Shown here in pieces: positions 1 to 10,926 of a DNA stretch of 64,000 bases. Below the pieces are notes generated by a model. That model made no database searches, was not told the DNA's origin, and saw only the letters and a list, made by a program, of their open reading frames with translations. The first letter of the stretch is position 1. Every line of letters begins with the position of its first letter. The translations under genes and the position numbers were made by a program. This DNA is from Hygrophila difformis. Taxonomy: Eukaryota > Streptophyta > Magnoliopsida > Lamiales > Acanthaceae. The stretch is from contig JAOANR010000001.1 of assembly GCA_030278955.1 (NCBI GenBank), positions 37,211,708 to 37,275,707 of the forward strand. The letters are read 5' to 3'.

Positions 1-583
1 GGCTTTTATTCTGAAGTATGTGAAATGTGTTGTGAAATAGAACCCTGAATTAAATTATGCAAACTAAATTGCTAGCTAAATTAAATTGAGATGTTATATT
101 TATTATCATGCTTTTGTGAAATTATTAAATTAATGGCTTTTAAACCCTACGATCATGTCTGTGTTAACTTACTCAGCAAGTTGTGCTGATCAAACTGTTT
201 ATTTCTTTTTCCTACAGAGTATGTGGAATGAGCATGTATGAGCACGATTCATGCATGGGATTTTGGGGACATTGTTTTATTTAATTTCGTACATTAGACT
301 ACCTTAGATTATATTATGAACGGGCCTGTTTAACCCGTGTTTTGGCCGTGTTGGCCCTATTTACATTTTCCAATGCTATATTATACTTAGATATTATTTC
401 CGCTGCGCAATGATATTATTATTTTCGAACTATATTGTATGGGCTGTTTGAATGTTTTTAAATGTTTTAAATACTGCAATACCTAGCCTTGCATATCTTT
501 AATAAGCCCGGAGAAACCGTGCCTTATTAGGGAGATGTGGCGGTGACATCCCGACCTGGGTTATCAAAAACCGGGGTGTTACA
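1..583 (+). mobile_element. 3' part of a Gypsy-family LTR (plus orientation)
   Basis: The stretch ends in the family's LTR terminus (ACCGGGGTGTTACA) and directly abuts broken gag sequence of element A. It matches, in reverse complement, the outer part of A's LTR (around 21320-21600), including the segment with the words 'GGGCC..GTTTAACCCGTG'. It carries the family hairpin CAGCA..TGCTG near 174-189 and a polypyrimidine run ending in a CAG acceptor at 215-217. Its start and the rest of its element lie left of the window. It is read as a separate insertion into the gag of A. Confidence 0.75.
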
Positions 584-1114
584 CCAAGCTTGCCGCACCT
601 ACGGCAGGTTCCAGGCTTCGGGCATTGGCGCACCAGATGTGCATGGTTGCATCGTGGGCAACGTGGTATAAACGCACCACGGTTGTCGTCTCCCCCATTG
701 TTGAGACCTTTATTTCCTTTCCTTCGGGATCCATTGTCTTTCCTAGAGTTGTTATTGTTGTCACTCCTACCCTTCTTCTCCAGCCCTTGCGAGTTCTTGC
801 TCGACACACCATGTTCCTTACGCTTCAACTGCTGGATTCGAGCAATTGCTACAGCGCGGTCGTATATCGTCTGCAGGCTCGTGAATTGTCCTACTGCAAG
901 TATCTCTCGGATACTAAGGTTCAGACCCATCTCGAATTTCTGAGCCTTGTCAGAGTCGGTTGGTACTAGCCTCGTAGCAAATCGTACTAGCTCCTTGAAT
1001 TTGGTGTAGTACTCTTGCACTGTTCGCGCACCTTGCTTTAGGTTGATGAATTCCTCGTATTTTGCAGTCTTGGTGCTCAGTGGGTAGAATCTTTCCCTCA
1101 AGGCTTCCTTAAGT
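584..1114 (-). pseudogene. Gypsy gag, C-terminal part (element A)
   Basis: The minus strand reads as the second half of a plant Ty3/Gypsy Gag: the retrotransposon-gag core (LRERFYPLST, QEYYTKFKELVRFA, DKAQKFEMGLNLSIRE), then a basic Asn-rich linker and a zinc knuckle CPRCNHAHLVRQC. A second knuckle starts (CRRCG) but is cut by the LTR that ends at 583. The first half lies beyond the nested element at 10927-11389. The five bases TAAGT at its upstream edge are the duplicated target of that insertion. Gag would package element RNA in cytoplasmic particles. This copy is dead: it is split by two insertions and has a stop in its first half. Confidence 0.9.
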
Positions 1115-1154
1115 TGTAATACCCGAGAAATCTCCCAAAGGAATTCCATTTCAC

Positions 1155-1229
<75 letters not shown>
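1155..1229. repeat. TTA microsatellite in the N1 5' LTR
   Basis: About 25 uninterrupted TTA repeats. The matching tract in the 3' LTR is longer and has interruptions, so the tract has changed length since insertion. Confidence 0.97.
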
Positions 1230-1231
<2 letters not shown>

Positions 1232-2061
1232 CATTTGGCACTAACTAGTAATATACATTTTTAAGGATTGGATAGGATTTTGCTAAATTTGGCAAATAGG
1301 AAAGTGTAAGGGTTGCAGTAATATACTAATATGGATTCTTGCAATTTGGGCCGGTTGAGGAACCATTAAGCCAAAATTAAGAATTGCAATTACTGAAGAA
1401 AAACGCATGTGCCTTTTTAAAGTGCCATTATTGCCTGAAGAACCATTCTTGCATTATTGCCCGAAGAGAAAACGCGTGTGCCATTTAAATTAAGCATTAT
1501 CGAATCCTTACCTGCCATTGATTCAACTCCAACCCTTCGTCTCTCTTCCCCATCTCTTCCCATCTCTGCAAATTCCTTAACACTTACCATCATCTTCTGA
1601 AGAACATAAGAGTTCTTGGTGAGTCCTTGAAAATTCTTCATCAAGACAGCCCCAAATCTCGAGATTTACTCATCCTTCAATGTTTAGGATGCATCAAGAC
1701 ATCATCTTGGACGGATTTACAGCCCTTTACACCATCCATCCCTCAATCACAAGTCATTTTCATCCATTCTTCCATCTCTGTGAAATTCCAGAATGTTTGA
1801 GTGTTCTTGTGAGTTGTGCGATTTTGTGGACAAAGTTGAAGCCTTCAAATCTGAGTTCCAGCAATGCAGATCCCATCTTTAGTAAGTATATTATCATTCC
1901 ATTGAATTAACCCGACTCCAATTCGCTCATTTGATGGATTATAAACTGAAATTCGAATCATGTCCCAGAGTGCAGCAACTCTGCGTTTCGGTGATGTAGG
2001 GACTGATTTCCGTCTTTTGAGGATTCCAAATTCGAAAGATCTCACCCCAATCACTTCTAAT

Positions 2062-3519
2062 GTAAGTTAACTCTCATTATATCATGTTTTGGAGATCCCA
2101 ATCCATGGTTTTTAAGTGTATAAATCTGAAATCCATCACCTTAGTCTATATACCAAATCTGTCAGATTTACCGTATTCATGCGCAATCTTTTTAATCTCT
2201 ATTTTTGGATAACTTAGAGACCCTATCTCGGAAAAATTTCTTCACAAAACATATTCCCCACATCTTCAAGATTATGTGTTTTAAATTTCATGAATTTTGG
2301 ACGCTTTTTGAACTCCCAAATCACATCTGGTTTGTAACATAAAATTTAAGACAATCTGTCAGCTTTTTACGTTTGTAAAGTTCCATCTTTTTGAACCATT
2401 TCCGTTACTTATTTTGAAAAGGTGTCTTCATGAGAATTGATCCTCTATGTCTTGGCTATCTCCAGTCCAAATTTCATAGCAATCTCCTTCCGTTTGCATT
2501 TTTAAACTCGCCCATCTTTCTGCTGTGGCTGAACATGACGAATTTGAAACAATTGGTTAATCCTATGGATTATTTATGGAAATATGTGATAGGAAACGTG
2601 TATATATAGATATATATCTTATTCCTGACTAACTAAATATATATTCTTTATGGATGTATGGAAATTTGTGTATTTTGAATGAGTATAAATATGGATCATG
2701 ACTATGGATTCTATGAAAGATGATTTTATAGGAACATACTTTATAAAAATGACGATAAGATTTTTGACAAGTGAGAAATATGGATATCCGTGAAATTAAA
2801 ATATTGCTCATGAGGATCCATGAGTTGAGAGATCTTTGAAAAATGTGTTGTTTGGATATTCATGAGATTTGTGAAATGAAATAAGAATATTTGGAAAAGT
2901 TAAAATCTTAAATTAAATAAAAGTTTATCTTTTTTAAACCATTAGACTAGATTGAGTTTGATGCCACCTGAGATATTAGAGGGTTATGTGCATTGGCATG
3001 TGCTGTAAAAGCCGCCCCCCTCTTGCCATGACGGCATTTGAGATATTATGCATGTATGAGTCTACACTCTTAGGTGGATCCGTATGGGTTGCCTAAGGCT
3101 CCGGAGTGTGTCTGTGTATGAGTCTGCTGCATTGCATCATTGTAGAGATTGTCTTGCAATCGAGAAATATTTTGGATCCGTGTAGAGATTGCTTTGCAAT
3201 CGAGAAATATTTGGATCCGTGTAGAGATTGCTCGCAATCGAGAAATATCGTAGAGATTGCTTTGCAATCGAGAAATACTGAAGAGATTGCCTTGCAATCG
3301 AGAAATACATTATGTGGTGTCCTCTTTCTAGGCCAATGGAAAAACAAATATTCTTGTGGTGAAGAATCGCTTATATTTTTAAATTCAAAGCGTGTTTTTT
3401 TATCAAGTATTATATTGTATAAAATGAGTCAATCCCTTTTTAAACCCATCACTTGGTGTGGTGGGGTTGACTTACTCAGTACCGTTGTACTCATAAATGT
3501 TGTGCAATTTCTTTTACAG
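2062..3519 (+). other. Predicted LTR intron of N1 (5' copy)
   Basis: A strong plant donor, AAT|GTAAGTTAAC, is followed 1.46 kb later by a polypyrimidine tract and acceptor (TTTCTTTTACAG|AT). The segment is AT-rich like plant introns. Equivalent donor and acceptor pairs occur at the same relative position in the LTRs of elements A, B, C and D. Splicing itself is inferred. No transcript is seen here. Confidence 0.5.
3141..3308 (+). repeat. Tandem hairpin array, GATTGC/GCAATC type
   Basis: Five tandem units of 30-40 bp, each with a short palindrome GATTGC-(2-3 nt)-GCAATC followed by GAGAAATA. The first three units also carry GGATCCGTGTAGA spacers. The array follows the family word CTCCGGAGTGTGTCTGT and lies about 200 bp upstream of the acceptor. 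The copy in the 3' LTR is at 10217-10385. Confidence 0.9.
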
Positions 3520-3846
3520 ATATCAGAAGAAGGCATCAAGCATATGCATCGGGAAGGGGAAAATAATTTATCAAACACATGTCGCACATTTAATTACTTG
3601 TTATATTATGGATATGCATTTTCTTTACTTTAGTTTATTTTACTTTCCGCAAGCGCAAAGAAGATTACTTAAACAAGCCATCCACAAATGATTTTATTCC
3701 GGGATATATTTTTAAGTGGATTTTATTTTTAAATTTTGGTACAACTTAGCCTTGCATCTTTCAAGTTAGCTCGAAATGGTTCGCGTCTTGCTTGGAAGGT
3801 GTGGCGGTGACATCCTGGCCTGAGTTACCAAAACCGGGGTGTTACA

Positions 3847-4570
3847 GAGTGGTATCAGAGCCCGAAAATTTTATTTTTATTTTTAAAGGTATTATTTTTT
3901 CGGCCAATTATAGAGCCCAAAAACTTTTAAAGAATTGTTTTAAATATTATTTCCATGGAAAATATTTTTAAAACCCCATGGAAAAAAAAATAATTAAAAA
4001 AAATTCTTCATTATTATGATATATTTTAAACAATTGCATGAAAATTTTTTTGGGGGGTTTCATATGCATACATGGCATGCATTGTTATGGTTATTATTAT
4101 TAAATATTATTATTGAAGTATTGTTGAATATGAATCTTAGATTGACTTAGTCTTAGATCTTGCTCGCCTCTGATCGATCTCTTCTCTGACTTGTTATGCC
4201 GATAAGAACTTCAATAAATCCATGAAGAGGATTGAAATTTTATTTTCCTCCCCTGTCTAGATTGTTATTTATATCGATCATTGTGCACTTATCTATTTCT
4301 TGCCTTTCTCGTTCCTATCGTGTAGCTCTTCGCCTAGACACTACGCTATGACCTATCGAGCAACCTAGTATAGTATATGAGTTTTGGTTGCTCTTGGACC
4401 TTGGATTGAGAACTAAGTTTTGAGGATTAAGTTCGACGAGAATCGTGACAACTTAGCTAATGCACATGGCAAGGGCACCATGTTTAACCATTGTCCGAAT
4501 GATGCTATACTTTAGAACCATTTGCACTACACAACTTCGAGGACGAAGTTAATTTTTAAGGTGGGTAGAA
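3847..4570 (+). other. N1 interior: primer site, non-coding spacer, hairpin and purine tract
   Basis: TGGTATCAGAGC (3850-3861), complementary to the 3' end of initiator tRNA-Met, starts three bases after the LTR. No frame resembles gag or pol. The right end holds the inverted repeat AACTTCG-AGGA-CGAAGTT (4533-4550), then TTTTTAAGGTGGGTAGAA as the polypurine tract directly before the 3' LTR. The same hairpin-plus-purine arrangement ends elements B, C and D. Confidence 0.85.
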
Positions 4571-4610
4571 TGTAATACCCGAGAAATCTCCCAAAGGAAT
4601 TCCATTTCAC

Positions 4611-4679
<69 letters not shown>

Positions 4680-4690
4680 TATTATTATTA

Positions 4691-4735
<45 letters not shown>
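4611..4735. repeat. TTA microsatellite, target of the Helitron
   Basis: About 125 bp of TTA repeats with two interruptions. The Helitron lies between an A and a T of this tract, and the tract resumes at 8299. Confidence 0.95.
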
Positions 4736-4736
<1 letters not shown>

Positions 4737-5049
4737 TAGTAAGTAACCCGTCGAGACTCGACGGGTATAATTATATAATTTATACTTATATAATATGAAA
4801 CTAATAGAGAATATATGACAATTATAATTTAATTATTTTTAAAACTAATAGAGAAATAATATTAAACCGTCTTCTTGTGGCTTGTCTCGTACAAACCTAG
4901 TAGATCAATAAAAATAAATAATAAAATTATATTTTATTTAATTTGAAATTAAATAAATTTAAATAAGTATTAAGCATGATATGAAAATTTTCCTTACAAT
5001 TTGCTGAAAATTTCACTGTAAACAACGTTTTCTTGTAGTATCTTGAATT

Positions 5050-7130
5050 AATCCATCTTAACTAAATATTAATACTCCGAGTCTCATCTTGTTAGTGACA
5101 CGAGATATCGCAACATATAACTATTTATTGCTAAAAATTGGTTTTGAAAGATAGAGTTCAACATTCTTTAATGATTGATATTGATTTTTCTTTATATTCA
5201 TAGCAAAACAACCTATGAATGAGAATTGTCTCATCTGAAATCGAATGGAGAATTTGGTTAAATCAGATGGTCTCATAATCATTTTACCAATCAAGAATTT
5301 TCTACTTTTATGGTTCCCCAAAATTATTTTAACCTCAATTATGGTTTTGCATCATGGTTATTATCAATCTGCTTTCATTGTATAATTTATTTAATGGATC
5401 TATGTGCCTAAAAAGAATGACTAACAACCCTCATTCAACTTTATTTTATGATTAAGTAGTCCAGAACACTTGATTGTGTTTAGATATTTTGATAAAAATA
5501 TTTCATTGTCATTACCCATGCTTACATCCTCTTGACAAATATTTTTAGAACCGAGATATACATTTTCATTTGCAGACAGACATTTATGATGTAATCATTA
5601 ATTGTATCAACCCATCTCATTGGAATGGGCTACGATAGCACCTATCTTTAAAAATGTCTACATTGGAAGTGATGTAGTTTATACTTGTATATGTACACTA
5701 AAAAATGCTTATATAGGATCACCCGTAGAGTTTATAAGAATATTATTCGAAAATTTCACATCTGACTACATCTCCAAGATCAATACTGGTTTTACCATCA
5801 CCTAAATCAAGTGTCCATATTGCAAAATCTTTTTATATAAATTTTACTGTAAACAATATTTCTTGTAGTATCTTCAGTTATTCCATCTTAATTAAATATT
5901 AATACTTTGATTCCTCTCTTGCTAGTGACACGAGATATCACAATATATAATTGTTCAAAGTAAACAATTGATTTTGAAAAATAGAGTTCAACATTCTTTA
6001 AAGATTAACATTGACTTTTGTTTATAATTATAGTAAACAAAGTGAGAATTTTCTCCTTTAAAATCGAATGAGAATTTGGTTAAATCCGACAGGCTTATAA
6101 TTATTCTATCAAAAATTTTCTACTTTCATTGTTTTCCAAAATTATTTAGCCTTAATTGTATGGTTCCGCATCTTGTTACTATCAATGTGCTTCCATTTCA
6201 TAATTTATTTGATGGATCTATATTCCTAAGAAGCATGACTATGCAATCCTCATTCAACTTTATTTCATGATTCGGTAATCCTGAAAGCTTGATCATACTT
6301 TGATATTCTAGTGAAAATATTTCATTCTCATTATATATACTTTCATCATCTTGACAAATATTGTTAGAACTGAGATATATCTTTTTATTTGCAGACATAT
6401 GTTTCATGATGTAATCATTGATCGTATATATATCTCATTTGCAGAGGCTAGTCTAGCAACATCTTTAAAAATGTCCGGATTTGAAGTGATACTATTTATA
6501 TTTGTATATATAATCTCAACAATTGTCGACCCGTATAATTCATAAGAAAATCATCTTCAAATGCCACACCTGATTGTACATCTCCAGATCAATACCAGTT
6601 TTACCAATTACCATCACTTGCATGAAGTATTCATTTATAATTTTTTTTGGCATATATGAATTTCATTATAGACAACATTTCTTATTGTATGAGTTGATCC
6701 ATCTTAATTGCATATTAATGCTTCGTGTCCCCTCTAAAAAATGGTTCTGGAACATAGAGTCCAACATTTTTTAAAGATTGAAAATGACTTGTATTTATAA
6801 TCATAGCAAAACAAACTGCGAGTGAGAATTTTCTCCTCTGAAATCGAATGGGAAATTTGGCTAAATCAGATGAGCTCATAATCATTATACCAATCAAGAA
6901 TTTTCATCCCAAATAATGAACTTTGTTTTAATTGGAAGAGAGGTTAAATTTTTGGGGTAATTTTCTTGTAGGTAGAATTTTCATCACAATCTAGTGGAAT
7001 ACCGAATCTAGCATGTGCAGTCCTACCTCTTGAAAGAAGTAGTGATGCTATTCCACTGGATGCTACAAGCAATATAATATCACGCCTCCACGAAGGGCTG
7101 AATATAATGGTTTCCAGATAAATGTATTAT
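5050..7130 (-). pseudogene. PIF1-like Helitron helicase fragments, C-terminal part in three tandem copies
   Basis: On the minus strand 7100-6980 reads [21 protein letters not shown], the PIF1 region near motif Ia. Further along come diverged repeats of the helicase C-terminus: PNHEIKL..VMLLRNIDPSN (around 6290-6200), F..RRQFS..CFAM..QSLKNVGLY (6860-6750, and again 5260-5150), and LYVAISRVTNK (5110-5060) or LYIVISRVTSK (5945-5900). The three C-terminal copies are spaced about 820 bp apart and all contain stops and shifts. The Walker A part is not recognised. The function, unwinding during rolling-circle transposition, is lost. Confidence 0.8.
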
Positions 7131-7696
7131 CAGTTCCACCACGTAAAGAATAAAGAATCCACCATCACCACTATCAACTGCAGACATTACCTTATTATAA
7201 ATATTCTTTGATTATCAATTAACAAAGGTAGTAGCTTAGTATGACCGGTCATTATTTTTTTCTTATTATAATATGAATCTTCTAGTATTAGTAGATTCTA
7301 TATTTCAGACGTTAAAACTTTGTCCGGTACCGGCATTCCAGAGAAAAGTTTCAAACTTATAGAATTTGCAGCAATTAGCTTTTCAATTTTTAACAAAGCT
7401 AGATTTTTTATTTGTTCTCCTGTCAATTGCAAATCTGTTAAAACATAGATTAATGAATTCTTCCTTAAAAAATAGATTAAATAAATTTAATTTTTCTTTC
7501 TTATTTAATAATGGATATATTCACACTCCGATAAGCCTTTATACACCCTCATTATTTTATTAATACTATTTTTACGGAAATAATTAATTTATTGTAAACC
7601 AATTATTCACATAATATGAATTTTTACAATTTACTTAATATTTATAAATGTTCTGTATAATTTTTAATATAATAAAATATAAATAAGTTTCATATT

Positions 7697-7966
7697 ACCA
7701 CCTCCGTATTCAAATATTGTTGACATTTAAATTGCTACTATTCACAAACAGACTTTCACTTAAAGTTTTATCATAGTTATACAAGTTTAAATATAGCCAA
7801 GTGAGATCTTGTTAGATTCGTCTCGCCATGTAGTTTTTAAATATCGAACTTTTAAAATTTTTACTTGTACTAAATTAGAGTTATTCATGATTTAAAATAT
7901 AAATTGAACTGTATGAAAAGTGGGTCCGTAAAAGATATTTGAATATAGAAGAAGTATTTACACTTA
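7697..7966. mobile_element. Old Stowaway-like MITE inside the Helitron
   Basis: The ends CCTCCGTATTCAAATAT and ATATTTGAATATAGAAGAAG are imperfect inverted repeats. The interior (GTGAGATCTTGTTAGATTCGT, CTTGTACTAAATTAGAGTTATT, GTGGGTCCGT) matches the MITE at 44749-45008. It is diverged, so it predates the Helitron's last move or was captured by it. Confidence 0.55.
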
Positions 7967-9134
7967 GAATGATATAAGTACATATTAATTATATAGTATA
8001 ATATTTATAAATTGGAATTGGAAATTCTATATATATAAATTTAAAATTGAAAATCTTTCAAATCTTTTTAAATTTAAATTTCAAATCTCTCAAATCTTTT
8101 TAATAGTAAACAATATTGTGGGATTCTGTAAATTCAAAATTCCATATATTTCAAAAATTGAAAATCTATAAGGAATAATAAATAAATAAATAAGAGACCT
8201 TAAAATTAATAAATTCTATAAAAATTAGAAATTTGAAATGGAGACACTACATTAAATGTAGGATAAATTGTTCACTAATGGTTTTATTAATATATAGATT
8301 ATTATTATTACCCATTTGGCACTAACTAGTAATATACATTTGTAAGGATTGGATAGGATTTTGCTAAATTTGGCAAATAGGAAAGTGTAAGGGTTGCAGT
8401 AATATGGATTCTTGCAATTTGGGTCGGTTGAGGAACCATTAAGCCAAAATTAAGAATTGCAATTACTGAAGAAAAACGCATGTGCCTTTTTAAAGTGCCA
8501 TTATTGCCTGAAGAACCATTCTTGCATTATTGCCCGAAGAGAAAACGCGTGTGCCATTTAAATTAAGCATTATCGAATCCTTACCTGCCATTGATTCAAC
8601 TCCAACCCTTCGTCTCTCTTCCCCATCTCTTCCCATCTCTGCAAATTCCTTAACACTTACCATCATCTTCTGAAGAACATAAGAGTTCTTGGTGAGTCCT
8701 TGAAAATTCTTCATCAAGACAGCCCCAAATCTCGAGATTTACTCATCCTTCAATGTTTAGGATGCATCAAGACATCATCTTGGACGGATTTACAGCCCTT
8801 TACACCATCCATCCCTCAATCACAAGTCATTTTCATCCATTCTTCCATCTCTGCGAAATTCCAGAATGTTTGAGTGTTCTTGTGAGTTGTGCGATTTTGT
8901 GGACAAAGTTGAAGCCTTCAAATCTGAGTTCCAGCAATGCAGATCCCATCTTTAGTAAGTATATTATCATTCCATTGAATTAACCCGACTCCAATTCGCT
9001 CATTTGATGGATTATAAACTGAAATTCGAATCATGTCCCAGAGTGCAGCAACTCTGCGTTTCGGTGATGTAGGGACTGATTTCCGTCTTTTGAGGATTCC
9101 AAATTCGAAAGATCTCACCCCAATCACTTCTAAT

Positions 9135-10597
9135 GTAAGTTAACTCTCATTATATCATGTTTTGGAGATCCCAATCCATGGTTTTTAAGTGTATAAATCT
9201 GAAATCCATCACCTTAGTCTATATACCAAATCTGTCAGATTTACCGTATTCATGCGCAATCTTTTTAATCTCTATTTTTGGATAACTTAGAGACCGTATC
9301 TCGGAAAAATTTCTTCACAAAACATATTCCCCACATCTTCAAGATTATGTGTTTTAAATTTCATGAATTTTGGACGCTTTTTGAACTCCCAAATCACATC
9401 TGGTTGTAACATAAAATTTAAGACAATCTGTCAGCTTTTTACGTTTGTAAAGTTCCATCTTTTTGAACAATTTCCGTTACTTATTTTGAAAAGGTGTCTT
9501 CATGAGAATTGATCCTCTATGTCTTGGCTATCTCCAGTCCAAATTTCATAGCAATCTCCTTCCGTTTGCATTTTTAAACTCGCCCATCTTTCTGCTGTGG
9601 CTGAACATGACGAATTTGAAACAATTGGTTAATCCTATGGATTATTTATGGAAATATGTGATAGGAAACGTGTATATATAGATATATATCTTATTCCTGA
9701 CTAACTAAATATATATATTCTTTATGGATGTATGGAAATTTGTGTATTTTGAATGAGTATATATATGGATCATGACTATGGATTCTATGAAAGATGATTT
9801 TATAGGAACATACTTTATAAAAATGACGATAAGATTTTTGACAGGTGAGAAATATGGACATCCGTGAAATTAAAATATTGTTCATGAGGATCCATGAGTT
9901 GAGAGATCTTTGAAAAATGTGTTGTTTGGATATTCATGAGATTTGTGAAATGAAATAAGAATATTTGGAAAAGTTAAAATCTTAAATTAAATAAAAGTTT
10001 ATCTTTTTTAAACCATTAGACTAGATTGAGTTTGATGCCACCTGCGAGATATTGGAGGGTTATGTGCATTGGCATGTGCTGTAAAAGCCGCCCCCCTCTT
10101 GCCATGACGGCATTTGAGATATTATGCATGTATGAGTCTACACTCTTAGGTGGATCCGTATGGGTTGCCTAAGGCTCCGGAGTGTGTCTGTGTATGAGTC
10201 CGCTGCATTGCATCATTGTAGAGATTGTCTTGCAATCGAGAAATATTTTGGATCCGTGTAGAGATTGCTTTGCAATCGAGAAATATTTGGATCCGTGTAG
10301 AGATTGCTCGCAATCGAGAAATATCGTAGAGATTGCTTTGCAATCAAGAAATACTGAAGAGATTGCCTTGCAATCGAGAAATACATTATGTGGTGTCCTC
10401 TTTCTAGGCCAATGGAAAAACAAATATTCTTGTGGTGAAGAATCGCTTATATTTTTAAATTCAAAGCGTGTTTTTTTTATCAAGTATTATATTGTATAAA
10501 ATGAGTCAATCCTTTTTTAAACCCATCACTTGGTGTGGTTAGGGTTGACTTACTCAGTACCGTTGTACTGATAAATGTTGTGCAATTTCTTTTACAG
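9135..10597 (+). other. Predicted LTR intron of N1 (3' copy)
   Basis: Same donor (AAT|GTAAGTTAAC) and acceptor (TTTTACAG|AT) as in the 5' LTR, 1463 bp apart. In this copy the hairpin before the acceptor is the perfect form CAGTAC-CGTT-GTACTG. Confidence 0.5.
10217..10385 (+). repeat. Tandem hairpin array, GATTGC/GCAATC type (3' LTR copy)
   Basis: Five units matching the array at 3141-3308. One unit has GCAATCAAGAA where the partner has GCAATCGAGAA, a change outside the stem. Confidence 0.9.
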
Positions 10598-10926
10598 ATA
10601 TCAGAAGAAGGCATCAAGCATATGCATCGGGAAGGGGAAAATAATTTATCAAACACATGTCGCACATTTAATTACTTGTTATATTATGGATATGCATTTT
10701 CTTTTCTTTATTTTATTTTACTTTCCGTAAGCGCAAAGAAGATTACTTAAACAAACCATCGACAAATGATTTTTTATTCCGGGACATATTTTTAAGTGGA
10801 TTTTATTTTTAAATTTTGGTACAACCTACCCTTGCATCTTTCAAGTTAGCTCGAAATGGTTCGCGTCTTGCTTGGAAGGTGTGGCTGTGACATCCTGGCC
10901 TGGGTTACCAAAACCGGGGTGTTACA

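Larger units (their letters stand above)
1115..3846 (+). repeat. N1 5' LTR
   Basis: 2732-bp LTR bounded by TG..CA. In order it holds a TTA microsatellite, an unassigned middle part, a splice-donor-like site (GTAAGTTA at 2062), a tandem hairpin array (3141-3308), the hairpin CAGTAC..GTACT and a polypyrimidine acceptor ending at 3519. The end GTGGCGGTGACATCC..CCGGGGTGTTACA is shared with the neighbouring gag elements. The copy at 8299-10926 is nearly identical along its length. Confidence 0.92.
4736..8298 (-). mobile_element. Helitron, non-autonomous, with decayed helicase
   Basis: On the minus strand the element starts 5'-TC (TCTATATATTAATAAAACC) after an A. It ends with a GC-rich hairpin CCCGTCGAG-T-CTCGACGGG, ten bases, then CTAG followed by a T. 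This is the Helitron signature: insertion between A and T, 5' TC, 3' hairpin plus CTRR, no target duplication. The empty site is seen in the other LTR of N1. The interior carries fragments of the Helitron PIF1-like helicase, partly in tandem copies, and an old MITE. No Rep/HUH nickase frame is visible, so it cannot move alone. Confidence 0.9.
1115..10926 (+). mobile_element. Element N1: non-autonomous LTR element with 2.7-kb LTRs and 0.7-kb interior
   Basis: Two long direct repeats begin TGTAATACCCGAGAAATC and end CCGGGGTGTTACA. They enclose a primer-binding site and a purine tract but no coding region. The target TAAGT is duplicated at 1110-1114 and 10927-10931, and removing N1 rejoins the gag of element A in register. 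The right LTR carries a Helitron. Terminal and splice-site sequences are related to the gag-bearing Gypsy elements nearby, so N1 is probably mobilised by proteins of a related element. By plan it resembles the LARD type of large non-autonomous elements. Confidence 0.9.
4571..10926 (+). repeat. N1 3' LTR, interrupted by a Helitron
   Basis: Removing the Helitron (4736-8298) leaves about 2.79 kb matching the 5' LTR. The length difference is mainly in the TTA tract. Predicted donor at 9135, hairpin array at 10217-10385, acceptor ending at 10597. Only scattered substitutions separate the two LTRs, so insertion was fairly recent. Confidence 0.9.
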
